This document shows, piece by piece, positions 10,725 to 22,478 of a DNA stretch of 64,000 bases; position 1 is the stretch's first letter, and each line of letters begins with the position of its first letter. A program made the translations under genes and the position numbers. The notes below the pieces were generated by a model that had not been told where the DNA came from, searched no databases, and saw nothing but the letters and a program-made list of their open reading frames with translations. The stretch comes from Acephala macrosclerotiorum (Eukaryota > Ascomycota > Leotiomycetes > Helotiales > Mollisiaceae), in NCBI GenBank assembly GCA_014904845.1, contig MU119228.1:332555-396554 (forward strand), written 5' to 3'.

Positions 10725-12360
10725 TTTGTTTGGTTGTTTCTGGGTCTGGATCTTTGTTTCTGTGGATTTTGAGGGTAGTTCGTCTGCGAGGCTCTCCTTG
10801 AAGTCTTTGAGGTCGTGACTCTAAGGGTGTGTCAAGGATAGAGCGTAATGGATGATCTCCGGATGTTGAATTCGAATAGTTCAGATGAAATTCGAGGTCT
10901 CCTTCCTATCGTGTCGTTGCTGACCGCCTTTTCTAGTCCGTATCTGAATCTCGAATCTATTCTTTGAAAGCAATGTAGTAAGCTTTATCAATTTAGTGTG
11001 TAAAAACTTAAATCAGGATTTAATGACCACGAATAAAGGAATGATGCCGCAAACGGTCGTCTGACCCAAGGAGATATATACTTCCTAGTCTATGAATCGT
11101 GTGATTACCACATTCTGGAGTACAGAGTTTTGATTGTGTAAAGGCTTGCCCTAGAGCTTCGAGTGCCTGCCGTTAAAGGTATTCAGACCCGAGTTTTGGG
11201 AAGAACGCGGAATTGATTTTGGGGATGCATGTGAGGAATGTTGTTGTGCCGCTGAGAGCCGATCTTACAGTAGGTCATGGAGTTGGTGCTTGGCCGGGGT
11301 TGGTGCATTGAGGGGTGACGGAGCGAGAGACTTGCGAGGATCTTGCTCGCGTGAAAAGGGGCTGACTAAACTTAAGCGTGGGCTAACTTTGGTCTTGGAA
11401 TTTTTACCCTTCTAAACTCAACGACATCTTCTTCAACTTCCAACACAAAAACTTCAAGTGAAGTTGCAGATGTTCTGCATCCTGTCTCAAATGTCGGTGG
11501 CTCTAGTTAGTTCGCCGACCTGATCCTTATCGCATGCTCACTCTCTTATCGTGATGCCGCTAGTTGAAGCGAGGCGGCCGCACCGCCCATGCATCATGCT
11601 ATTTTGGGGAAGGAGCTTCGATCCCCAACTTCAGTCTTTGGACCTAAGCCTTCTTTCTTTTCCTACAAACAGTTCAAGCGCGACCATGGTGACGGTGACG
11701 CGTCTTTAATCGTGGTTCTCTCTTCCCTTCTTCACCTTAATCACACTTGTTCTTCTTAGGACTCTGCGGAACACTGCAAGGGTCAGAAGACGGAACTGCA
11801 GTCTGTTGCGGTTGCGCTGCTTCACAAACCACACTCATTCCCTTGCCTTCAAACTCTCCCCCTTCCCTTCACATCTGCCCTTTCCCAATCCACATTACTG
11901 TAACTACTACCCCTTCATGTCTCACAAGAGCAGACACTGAAGCATATCAGGCCTCGCTGGTTCTTTGAACACTCTACGAAGTACCTCGAGCCTCGACCTT
12001 TACCATTCCGCGCAAACCTGTTGGCGAGCCCCCCAAACCTCGGTAGGCCTCTAGCAAAGACAAGGCCAAGCCACCCGAAAGCGAGATCAAGTCACTTAAG
12101 GGCTGCCTGAAGAACGGACGGTCGAGGAAGAACAACGATCGAGACGAAAGAACAAGGTCAATACCCACAAGCCCTCGAAGCCCCCGAAGTCGAAGCAACC
12201 CCAGATCTGCCGCAAACCTTCCGTACTAAGTCGAGTCTTCAATGCTTCCAAGCCCAGCCCTCCTGAATCACTATTACCGCCGCACCGAGTTTACCCGAAA
12301 GAACCATATCCTCTGATTACGTCCTGGGCACATTTGTATCTAAATCGGGGACGTCGAGCC
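10725..12360. other. Long intergenic stretch with one coding-like segment
   Basis: 1.6 kb with no complete gene. The frame around 11970-12225 (+) reads like protein (STFTIPRKPVGEPPKPR, stop TAG, then SSKDKAKPPESEIKSLKG and a run rich in Arg, Ser and Pro) before ending in TAA. It has no start codon and one internal stop. It may be the 5' leader of the ubiquitin ligase gene downstream or a gene relic. The rest is a pyrimidine-rich promoter-like region (11400-11950). Confidence 0.4.
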
Positions 12361-15300
12361 ATGAACAACGCCAGACCAGGCCAAGGCCCCCCGCGGATGG
12401 GCAAGGCTTCCGCCAACGTCGTCGACCTTACATTTGACAGCGAAGACGAATTCCAGGATGCTCCAGAACACCCTATCCAAAAGTCTTCTCGACCCACAAG
12501 ACCATTACCACATCATGGCAGAGCTCAAGCCTTCGCTCCACCTTCTCCACTACAACCACAAGTCATGGAGCTCGATCAAGAAAATCTACTTTGGCCCCTC
12601 GGCCAACAGGCTGGCAATCAACTTAATCAAGGCTACATGATGGACGATGAGGCATATGCTCGTGCACTTCAGGAGGAGTTTGCCTTTGAGGTTCCACATC
12701 AACGATTTGACTCCCAAGCACCTGCACAGCCACCAGCTCAGGTTGCACCCGATTTCAACGCCGCTGCCAACAACCAGGCTTCTGAAGCTCTGGCTGATAT
12801 TCTCATTCAACTCGAAGAAATGTTTCCTGGCATATGTCCTGAACACGTGTCGCATCTTTACGACACCGTTTCCAAATTCTCGGCCCAATTGGTCGAGTAC
12901 ATTCTGAATAAGGAGAAATATCCGTTAGCTAAAGACAAGAAGATAGCCATGAAGAGAAAGAGAGAACTCGACCCCGATGAGGAAGCAGCTCGCAAATACG
13001 GAGCTCATGACCGAGTCATCCCGGAAAAGCATGGAGGTGTTCGCCCATACATGTAGGTCATCTTATATTTGGTCATGTATCAGACGAGATGTTGTGCACT
13101 CAGTATCGACCGCAATCTGCCCGATCATCCCTACCTAAGCCTCTTGTCCTGTTTGCTCATAAATCCGTGCTCTCAAGCTAATCTTACACAGTGCCACCAT
13201 TCTAAAATCAGAGTTCCCATGGGTTCAAGCCAATTTCATCGAATCTACTTTGAAAGGTTGCGGTTGGCGATTGTTCTCAGCTCATCAGGTTCTGTCCGAA
13301 TTGATGCGAACTTTCACTCCAGGCGGTAGGCAGGCACAATGGTCAATCAAGAACGCTCGCAAGGTAGAAGACTTTACCAAGGAGGAGAACGTCGCACGTG
13401 TCCTTGCCAATCCCGACGGAGATCAAGAGAAGATTGAAGTCCTCACAGAACTGCAGACTGCGAGGAAGATTCGACAGAAGCAAGACGCTCGTCACCGAGC
13501 CGAGCTTGAAGCACAACGCCTTGAAGAAGAGAACACCAAGTACGCAGAGGAGAACAACCTTATGGGAGAATGTGGATGCTGCTTTGCCGATTACCCCTTA
13601 AACAGATTGGTCCAGTGCAACGGCGAAACCCCACACCAGTTCTGCAGAGACTGTGCTCGGCGCAATGCTGAGACCGAGATTGGCAAGTCTAAGTACGAAC
13701 TCCATTGTATGTCCATGGATTCTTGCACTGGTGGTTTTGATCTTGAGCAACGGTAAGTCCTTCCATACTTGTAGAAACAACTCTAATGTTATAAGCTCCC
13801 AATTCTTGGATGAAAATACTCGGATTGCCCTCGATCGAAATGAACAGGAAGCAAACTTGCGTTTGGCTGGTATTGAGAACCTTGCCAGTTGCCCATTCTG
13901 TCCCTTCGCTGCAGAGTATCCTCCTGTTGAGGTTGATCGCGAGTTCCGATGCCAAGCTCCGGACTGCGAGAAGATCAGCTGCCGCCTCTGCAAGGAGGAG
14001 TCCCATATTCCGAAGAGCTGCCAGGAACATGCCAAGGAGAAGGGTCTATCCATCCGACGACAGATCGAGGAAGCCATGTCCGCCGCACTCATCAGAAAAT
14101 GTAATAAGTGTGGAACTCCATTCGTCAAGGAAGAAGGTTGCAACAAGATGACCTGTACTCGAAACGGCTGTGGTAACATTCAGTGCTACGTCTGCTCCAA
14201 GTCCTGCTCCTACGACCATTTCAATGACCAAAGTCGCGGAGGCAAGATTGGCAACTGCCCTCTCTTTGAGAGTGTTGTGGAGCGCCACGAAGGAGAGGTG
14301 AGCAAAGCAGAGAAAGAGGCTCTAGAGAAGATATTGGCCGAGCACCCAGAGTATACCGAAGATGATCTGAAGGTCAAGATGTCGGAGAACGTGAAGAAGG
14401 ATGATGAGCGCATGAAGGCTGCTGATCCAAGGCTAGCCATGGGGGCTCAGGCTTACTTGAATGCACGAGCTGCTGCTCGTGTTGAGGATATGTTCGGTAT
14501 GTAGACATTTCTCGGCGATGGAGAGAAGGAGTCGTTTTCAAGTTGTTTGAGGAACCGTCAAGTGGGCTTCACACGGTGCTCTTTTATAATTTTCTTGCCC
14601 CTTCTTGTTAGCTGCTTTGTCATGTTTCCTTTCCTATCTTATATAATGCTGATAACGTATAAGTCCGACGTGGTCTGCCGCGGGGCTTCCCACCACGTCC
14701 AGAAGCACAGGGTCGGGTTCCACCAATTCAGCCACCACCTGCTCCGCGTATGCATCACGCAGCTGTTCCTCCAGCTTTCCCGCCAGCTTTCCCTCCAGCA
14801 TTTCCAGACCCTTTCGAAGAATTTATGGACTTCAACGCTGGTCCGTTTCAGCTGCTTGAGGACCCGTTGTTTCCGCGTAGGCTCATGTCTGTCAGCTGTT
14901 TCCTTCAGTCGTATATATTCCCCAATTCTTGGGTTTTCTTTAGCGGGATGCTGAACTGAAGACTTTTAATCTTTCTTTTCCTTTTATGCTAGGATGTTCC
15001 CCAGCTTTTACGATAACAAGCTAAAATTTTCCAAACAGGCCCCAACCGCCACGCCGACTTCCGGGATTTCCCGGTCAATAATCGGGCTGTGGAAGATCTA
15101 GAGCTTCATGCAGAAATGGTCGCAATGCTTGGTCGAGAACCCCGCCGACGACCACGACAAGAACCACGCCAAATCGAGATTCTCAATCCAGGTCCACGAC
15201 GAGAACCACGCGAGCCACGCGAAATCGCAAATTTCAACCCAAGACAGTTTGAAGGTGTTCCAGATGATCGAGATCTTGATCTTTATCCACCAGTTCCACC

Positions 15301-16885
15301 TCATATGCTGGAGATCATTCGTCAGCCACCTTTCTTTATGCCGCGAGGGGCGCTACGTCTGGCCCCGATGCGCCTCCCCCCACTACCCTTACCACCAATG
15401 CGTGATCACCCTGAACCAAACTTCGAAGTGGAGGTGGAGGCTCGGAAATTGGCTGACAATCTACCGGAAGACGAAGTAAGAAGATACGGCAACCCAGCTT
15501 TAACTGCTCCGCAGCTTGAGTATGCGGAATGGCTGGCTAGACATGATGCTGGGTATCCAACAGTGCCCCCTGCTCTTGTCAACATTCCGCGACAGGATTT
15601 GGTTACCGCGCGTGGATTGTTCGAGGCGAGGTACCAATTTTACAGAAGCTTGGATGGGGAGAACCTGGAGGAAATGTATCAAGCCATTACGGGCGCAGCA
15701 CCTACGGTCGTAAATCCGAATCCGAATCTGGCGGATGCCTTCGACCCTCGAGCACTGGCCGAGTTGCCCGCACCCCGGAACGAGATATATGGGATTGGAT
15801 TTGATTTGATGGATGCTTTCGACTTTCAAGGACGGGTCGAGGTGCCCGCTCCGAGAAATGAGATGGACGGAAATGAGGCAAACCCCGAGCACGCCGAGCT
15901 CGTTGCCGCAAGAAATAGGGCTCAACCGCGTGCTCAGCACCCATTTCCGGAAAGACTTGGATTTTACCCAGGTTTGGGAGCCGATGCCTATGTCGACCCG
16001 GCCAATAACAGAGAATACTTCTTGGGTCGTTTGGCGAGAGAAGATTTGGCTCTTCCCAATCTTCATCAAGAAGCTCTTCGTCGTGGAAGACTGCCTGATA
16101 CGCCAAGACCATTGCAACGAGAAGTGCATTTTGAGCGTATGGGAGATCAGAAATTCAGCGACTTTATCCGATCTCAACATGGTCGTGTAGCTCCACCCCC
16201 AACACCGAATCTCGACCGCGAGGACAAGCTAGATCCTGGTCCAGTGAAGATGGCTATCGATGGACGTGGTCTGGCTATACGCCAGCGGCCAAGTCTTGAT
16301 CGTGAGGAGATGCCAGATCCTGCTCCAGTGAGGGTGGCTATGGATGGCAATGCAGTTCGTCTTGAGACGCAGGCAGAAATTGGAAACGGTCAATTTGGCT
16401 CTCGGCTTGGCAGACTACTAAACCGCGATCGGCATGTACGATCACAATCGGAGGAAAACCTCGGCCAGAACAGACAACGACGTCGATCGGAGACTATGGC
16501 TGGTCGAGTAAACTATATCCCTGGGGTTTTGCCTATGAGTCGACAACCTCAATTCGATCGGAGAGTCGCTCAGGCCCTTGGAAGTCTCAATGAGCCGCGC
16601 AATGAGCCTCGCTATGAGCCTCATATTTGGCCACGCAATCAGCCCCGCAACGAGCCTCGGGAGGAGTCTTGCGATGAGCCCTGTGATGAGACCTGCGACG
16701 AGCCCTGCGACGAGCCTCGTGATGAGGTACTTCATCAAGATGCCGAAATGCAAAACGTGCCTGAAGACTGGAATTCGGATGCAGATACCGTTGTCGGAGA
16801 GAATGAGGAGGAACCTCTCATTCCCACTCAACGTGATGTTATCGGGAAGGATGAGGAGGAACCTCTAATTAATTTTGACCATTAG
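12361..16885 (+). CDS. RBR-type E3 ubiquitin ligase (TRIAD3/RNF216-like) with long disordered tail
   Basis: Five exons: 12361-13052, 13192-13752, 13796-14496, 14664-14876 and 15039-16885, giving 1337 residues with every phase matching. RING1 is at about residues 355-412 (GECGCCFADYP ... QFCRDCARRN). The IBR is near 447-490 (CPFCPFAAEYPP ... CRLCKEESHIPKSCQEH). RING2 is near 518-560 (RKCNKCGTPFVKEEGCNKMTC); the Cys of EEGCNKMTC is the expected catalytic thioester residue, and YDHFND follows as in TRIAD3. A CUE-like ubiquitin-binding segment sits near 150-195 (LEEMFPGICPEHVSHLYD). RBR ligases accept ubiquitin from an E2 on RING2 and pass it to substrate. The 14504 stop lies inside intron 3 (donor GTATGT). 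The tail of about 700 residues is Pro/Arg/Glu-rich with short repeats. Exon 4's donor (GTAGGC) is the weakest splice call; if it fails, the tail is a separate gene. Confidence 0.85.
16575..16732 (+). repeat. Coding minisatellite, Glu-Pro-Arg/Cys-Asp-Glu repeats
   Basis: Inside the last exon of the ubiquitin ligase gene, units of about 12 bp encode NEPR, then CDEP/CDET and DEPR variants. Successive units differ mainly by single substitutions. They lie in the disordered acidic/basic tail. Confidence 0.7.
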
Positions 16886-17573
16886 GAGTTCTCAGGCGTT
16901 TTCAGCATTGCATGATACCCATGAGTTTGTTTGATTTTCAGATGGAGTCTTTTGTATGATGCTAGGGTTTTGGTACATATTGATGGAGCGGGAGGGGGAT
17001 GGGGAGGACGGTCCAAATGGGCCTGATTCATTGACCTCAATAATGCTCTGGGACACATTTCTGAAAGGGGAATGATACTATGGTGTGTTTGTCCTGATAT
17101 CTACTAGTGGCGATACTCCAACTGGGATTTAGTTCTTGCGCGGGGGCCACCGGTGATGAATGGGTGTGTTTGTTATATTACGAGAAAACCTTGTTAGTCA
17201 ACTTTTGCGTCTTGTGATTGTGATTGTGACTATGACTGTGATACTTTGAACCGTTTTTAAAGGAGTTTTTTTGGTATATTTGAAGCTGCTGGTCGTATCC
17301 AGAGAAACGAAGGACATTAAAGCGTTTTTGTTGTTTGCCTGTAATTGTAGCTGTAGCATCGGGACAGATTGGTAATGTCCTTTGCTTATTAGCGTATTAG
17401 GGTCATTACTACGATGCTGTTGAAGAGTATCATTTGAAGTATGCCTTTGACGCTCTCTAATTAAGGACGAGATAAAGAAAGGGAGGTTGGGAGAATGCCC
17501 TTCATCCTCGGGACTCGACGATTTGGTCTGCCGGTAAGATCTTACATTCTTGGTCGCTTTGCTCTGAAATTAT

Positions 17574-17609
17574 TCTTTTTCTTTTTCTTTTTCTTTTTTG
17601 GTTTCTTTT
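17574..17609. repeat. (CTTTTT)n microsatellite
   Basis: Near-perfect hexamer repeat of C followed by five or six T, followed by related TTTGGTTTC units to about 17625. Noncoding. Confidence 0.8.
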
Positions 17610-17910
17610 TTGGTTGTCTGATGTGTTCCGCCCATGAAGACAGTCACTCTACGAATCACTTCATCTTCTTTACTACTTTCGAATTCTATGTAATGTACGA
17701 AAGGTTCGTTGATAATTAACCGTTCTCCAACCTTCTCCAGGGTTTTAGTAACCTATATCTTTAAGCTTTCCAAAGCACCACTATCTAGCACAGCCAAATT
17801 CAAGATTAAATAGATTCTTGTACACTGTCCTAGCTTAGTCCGCGAAAGAACAAGTGTAGACTTGTCCCGAAGCTTTAGCCGAAGGTGGTGACTAAATTCT
17901 ATCAAAGTAG

Positions 17911-17930
17911 CAGCTATGAGGTCATAGCTG
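17911..17930. repeat. Short inverted repeat 3' of REV7
   Basis: Arms CAGCTATGA and TCATAGCTG separated by GG, perfect over 9 bp. It lies about 175 bp beyond the REV7 stop codon and may fold in its 3' UTR or mark the end of the transcript. Function not shown. Confidence 0.55.
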
Positions 17931-18104
17931 GCTATTGGTGGTAGTACAGTTTCCCAAATCTTTGGAATAAGATTACTCAGAAGTGCTCAGTTAGCATGTT
18001 GTCTCTTGGTTCTAATGTCTTCCCGATATGTTGCTTGTTTGAGAGTATACTCGACTTGTATTTTAACAGGCCTGCTTCTGCAAAGTCGAATTTCTCCTGA
18101 ACCC

Positions 18105-18874
18105 TCAATCTCTATTACCGTGTAGCTTTGCCTTCCCCTCCTCAATCCAAGTCTCCAATATAAACTCCCCGGCCTCCACCAACCTAACAGGCGTGCTCTT
18201 GACTCCTCCCAAGTCAGCTCCAATCCTCTCACTCGTCTTCTCTCCGGTCTGCAAACTCGGCTCCGAAGGTATCCACGGTTGAGGATGCTATATCTCATCA
18301 GTGCCAACTCAACATCCCTCAAACAAGAAAAATAACTCACCCCAATCGGGGGATCAACCTCATCCCTCAACTCCACCGCAACAGAAAACGTACAACTGTC
18401 CGGCAACGGACTCAACTTCTCCGCCCCATACGCCAACTTCCTAATCGTAGCCCTCAACTGCTCCTCAATATCAACTCTACTAATTCCAACTGGTAAATCC
18501 TCCCCCTCTTTACCCTTCCTCGCTTCGAAATCCGTTAATCCTACTTTTTGATCTACGATTGGAAACCGGGACACATCAAACATGTATCTTTCCATTACCT
18601 CTTGTTCTCTAGAGTAGACTACGACGGCGATGGCCCGCACGGTGCCTTTTTGTAAGAGGGTGTAGGTTGAGGATACGGCATTGTTGATCCAGGCGCAGAC
18701 ATCGGGATGGCGGTTCTGGCGGACGGGGAAGTTGTATTTGCGGGTGCTGATAAAGGATTCTGGTGGGTAGAGGGCTCGAGAGTAGAGAATTTGATGGATG
18801 GCGACGGTTAGGAAGTCGGAGAAGGTTTGTAGGAGGGAGGTGTTGTTTGTGAGGAGGGTGGATGGAGGGGCCAT
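18105..18874 (-). CDS. REV7: REV7/MAD2B, HORMA-domain subunit of DNA polymerase zeta
   Basis: Exons 18341-18874 and 18105-18287 joined across a 53-nt intron (donor GTGAGT, acceptor ATAG, phase 0) give 238 residues. The N-terminus (LLQTFSDFLTVAIHQILYSRALYP) and YNFPVRQNRHPDVCAWINNA are the start of a Rev7 HORMA domain; VERYMFDVSRFP-like text follows. The second exon supplies the closing seatbelt part: WIPSEPSLQTG, ADLGGVKSTPVRLVEAGEF and WIEEGKAKL. The length suits fungal Rev7. It binds Rev3 and Rev1 in translesion synthesis and in some eukaryotes also steers double-strand break repair. Reading straight through the intron would give a false 295-residue frame. Divergent from KAP114 with 327 bp between start codons. 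Confidence 0.9.
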
Positions 18875-19201
18875 TATTTGTGGTGGGGTAAGGTTATGGA
18901 GTCGGTGGCGGTGTGAAGCTTAAATGTCTCGAGTCGTGTAGAACATTTAGACTAGTAGAATATTCTACTAGAGGTAGGACATTGAATTTCAAAGCTAACG
19001 GATTCGGAAATCAGTTGTAGAAACTCAGCATTGAGTTGTTGTTCCGTGAATAAGATCCCTACAATTCAGGTATAAAAATCACGCCTCGCGTCGCGTCCTC
19101 GTCACGCTCTCAAAACTTCAATCTTCGACAACACTACCGCAACCCACGAAAAAGCAATCCCTCGAACCCCGCCATCTCAACCCAAACAACGAGCTGTCGA
19201 G
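18875..19201. promoter_or_regulatory. Bidirectional promoter of REV7 and KAP114
   Basis: 327 bp between divergent ATGs. It holds a perfect 20-bp palindrome (18952-18971) and, next to the KAP114 start, a C/A-rich leader typical of fungal 5' UTRs. Confidence 0.65.
18952..18971. promoter_or_regulatory. Perfect 20-bp palindrome, heat-shock-element-like core
   Basis: CTAGTAGAATATTCTACTAG equals its own reverse complement. The centre AGAATATTCT fits the nGAAnnTTCn inverted pair bound by heat shock factor; a functional element usually needs three such units and only two are clear. It lies 78 bp upstream of the REV7 ATG and 231 bp upstream of the KAP114 ATG. Binding is inference. Confidence 0.6.
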
Positions 19202-22200
19202 ATGGCAGGCACCATGGAAGAACAACTCTTGCGCCTCCTAGCAGACACCCAACTCCCCGCCGAAGCCCCCCGCAAAGCAGCAGAAGCACATCTCGCGGCT
19301 GCGCAATCGAATCCGGCGTTTCCTGGCTCTTTGGCTGCTATTGCTAGTCATTCAAGCGTTAGTCCTGAGATTAGGCAGAGCGCGTTACTTATTCTGCGGA
19401 CTTTCGTGGAGAAGAATTGGAGTGGGGAGAGTGAGGATGGGGTGGTGGTTCCTATTGATGAGGGCACGAAGGAGGGCTTGAGGAGGGGATTGTTGGAGTT
19501 GGCTACGAGTGGAGATGTGGATAGGAAGATTAGAGCTGCAGCTAGGTATGTCTGGCTTCGTGGGAGTTGGGATAATGTTGAAACGTTGAAGGATGTTTGG
19601 GCTAATGCAGGCTGTAGTTACGTGGTGAGCAAAATCGCAAACGTCGACTTTCCTGATCAGTGGCCGAGTCTGCTTCCTGCCTTACTGCACCTTATTCCGA
19701 ATGCGAACGATGCGCAGTTACATGGTGCGTTGAAGGTGTTGTCAGATTTGGTGGATGATTCGTTGGATCAGGAACAATTCTTCTCGGTCGCTAGGGACAT
19801 TGTAAAGGTGGTTTACGATGTCGCGGTTAGTGAGGTTAGGAAACCGATGTTACGCGCCCTTGCGGTCGCGGTGTTCAGATCTACATTCGATATTATGGAT
19901 ATGGTGAAGGATGAGCATGGTCCTGAGGTTAAGGGCTTCGCGGACGAGGTGCTAAGTGCGTGGTCACCTTTCTTTACAGAAGTCATGAAGAAGCCGATGC
20001 CTGCCAGGCCGAAGGGCGATGATGAAGGATACGAGAGTGGGCGAGACGATCAACCAGAGGCATGGAGAGGTGTGATCGCGTTGAAGCTGCAAGTCGTCAA
20101 GACATTGATGAAGATTCGTAACGTCTTCCCGACACTACTTCTCCCTCAGAGTCCGAATCTTTTCAGCGATACTTGGGCCGAGCTTTCGACAGTACAAGAA
20201 GCCTACAAGGAGATGTATGTGGACAATGATGAGCAAGGACGATTAGAGGATGCCGATGGATTGCCATATACCCTAGATTTCTTAGTCCTTGAAGAGCTGG
20301 ACTTCTTGCAATCATGCATACGCGCACCACCAGTCCAGAAGGAACTCGACGCACAGCTACAGCAGCAAGGAGGTGTGCAGAGTACCCCATGGGTTATGGA
20401 TGTTATGAAATTGGCGATTGGCTACGCACAGATTCCCAAAGAGGAGGAAGACTTGTGGGATATTGATGTCAATCTGTTTTTGGCGGAAGAGACAGCGGTT
20501 ACGGCAAATTACACCCCTCGCACTGCTTGTGGTGATTTGTTGATCAAGCTTGGAGAATGGCTACATCAGGGCGCCCTGGAAGGTCTACTCGCTTACACCC
20601 AGATACTCTTTGCCTCGGAAACTGCAACCTGGAGAACACGAGAAGCTTCATTATTCCTCCTGACGCAGCTGATGAACGATTTCTTGGATGTAGAGAAGGC
20701 GGTAGCTCCTGAAGTTGCTGGTGCTTACCTTGGTTTAATTGATTACGCGATCAATCGACCAGACGAGCCACTTTTGAGAGCTCGAGGCTATTTAGTTGCC
20801 GGTATCTTGGTCCAGAGCATACCAGACGTTGCTCTTGGTCTCCTTGATCGTACAATCAAGGGCGTCAATAGCGACGAGTCCGAGGTCGTCAAAGTCGCCT
20901 GCATTAAGGCTCTCCAAGGATTCGTCAAAGCCCGCACTGTTCCAGCTGATCGACAAGTCCCAATTATTGCATCAATATCCGAGTTCTTGTATGCCAAGGA
21001 CTTGACAGAGTTGGAGGATGCGGATGATCTTCTTGTCACTCTGGTCGAATCACTGAGAGCAGCCATTAGTCTGAACCCGACAATTGTCATCACAGGCGAT
21101 AGTGGGGCTCTGGATCTACTCTTCGTTCTTGCTAAACATGGTGCTGCAAACTTCCAGCTTACGATGATGGTCAGTGAGACGTTTGAGGAGATTGTTGGCT
21201 CTCTGGCTGGTGGTGACTCGTACACAGCTTTGTGTGCGAAGGTCCTGCCTTCGTTGACCGGGGCATTTGATGTCGGCAATATGACTGAGGATGTTCCCTT
21301 GGTGGAGCTTGCCACGGAACTACTAGCTGTTCTAACCGAAAATGGCTCGGAGCCCCTACCTCCCGGATTCATTGCAGCTGCTCTGCCCAAATTGAATCGT
21401 CTCCTGATGGCCACCACGGATGGAGGCATTCTGCGACCTGGTGTCGAAGCCGTCAAGTTTATGCTTATGCATGACCATCAGCAGGTCTTTGCATGGCATG
21501 ATGAGCAGAACAAGTCTGGTTTGGAAGTATGCTTGATCATTATTGACAAGTTACTGAACCCAGCCATTGAAGACAATGCCGCGTCAGAAGTCGGTGGTCT
21601 TGCCGCAGAGCTCGTGGAGAAGGCTGGACAGGAACGTCTTGGCCCGTATCTGGAGCAACTGCTACGTGCGGTTGCATCACGTCTCAACACTGCCGAAGCC
21701 GCCCCTTTCATCCAGTCTTTGATTTTGGTGTTCGCTCGACTTTCATTAGTTGGCGCTCATGATGTCGTCGAGTTCTTGGCCCAGATTGAGATCAATGGGC
21801 AGAATGGGTTGCAGGTCGTCCTTAGCAAGTGGCTTGAGAACTCGATTAATTTTGCTGGATATGATGAGATTCGTCAGAAGTAAGTTGCGCCCCAGATATC
21901 GAGATCCTTGTGCTAATTACTCCAAGTGTTATCGCCCTCTCTAAACTTTATACCCTTAATGATCCCAGAGTCGCCCAGACATTAGTCAAAGGTGAGCTCA
22001 TTATCCCAACCAGCGATCGCATCATCACCAGATCACAAGCGAAAAAGAGTATGACCACCACCCGTAGCAAGCACATTATGCTAACTTTCTAGACCCCGAT
22101 CAATACACCATCATTCCCGCGCCTCTGAAGATCCTCAAAGTCCTCATCGAAGAACTTCTCTCCGCTTCTGGATTCCGAAATGCTACCGACGTAGCCGCCG

Positions 22201-22478
22201 CAGCTGCCGAATTTGTTGACGAGGAAGAAGAGAACGATAGTTGGGAGGATGTCCCTTCAGTCCTCGATCTCGGACTCGGCAGCACGAAAGCAGAATTGAT
22301 GGCATACGGTGAAGGACAAGGAAATTTCATGCGCCAGCGAGACGACGAAACACAGGCCTACCTCACCGAATTTTTCATCCGGGCCGGCCGCGAAAACATC
22401 GCCGGATTCAACGAGCTATACGAGGCTTTGACGAACGACGAGAAGACGAAATTGCAAGAACTTGCTCAAGGTGCTTGA
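19202..22478 (+). CDS. KAP114: Importin-9 / Kap114 nuclear import receptor
   Basis: Exons 19202-21879, 21927-21991 and 22093-22478 give 1042 residues, close to human IPO9 and yeast Kap114. The N-terminal importin-beta segment (EEQLLRLLADTQLPAEAPRKAAEAHL ... SVSPEIRQSALLILRTFVEKNW) is clear. HEAT-type helical repeats follow throughout, and an acidic stretch DEEEENDSWEDVP occurs near the C-terminus as in other Kap114 proteins. These receptors carry core histones, TATA-binding protein and other basic cargo into the nucleus and release them on RanGTP. Intron 1 uses GTAAGT at phase 2 and intron 2 uses GTGAGC at phase 1; both give in-frame joins (QNVIALSKLYT, LVKDPDQYTII). The protein is complete and shows no sign of decay. 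Confidence 0.92.

Larger units (their letters stand above)
16886..18104. other. Intergenic with CTTTTT microsatellite and a hairpin
   Basis: No credible gene. Open frame 17495-17719 is produced by the poly-pyrimidine tract. Contains a T/C-rich microsatellite at 17574-17609 and a hairpin at 17911-17930. Confidence 0.5.

Noticed and set aside
17495..17719. Small gene with a Phe-rich segment
   Set aside because: The Phe run is the CTTTTT microsatellite read in frame.
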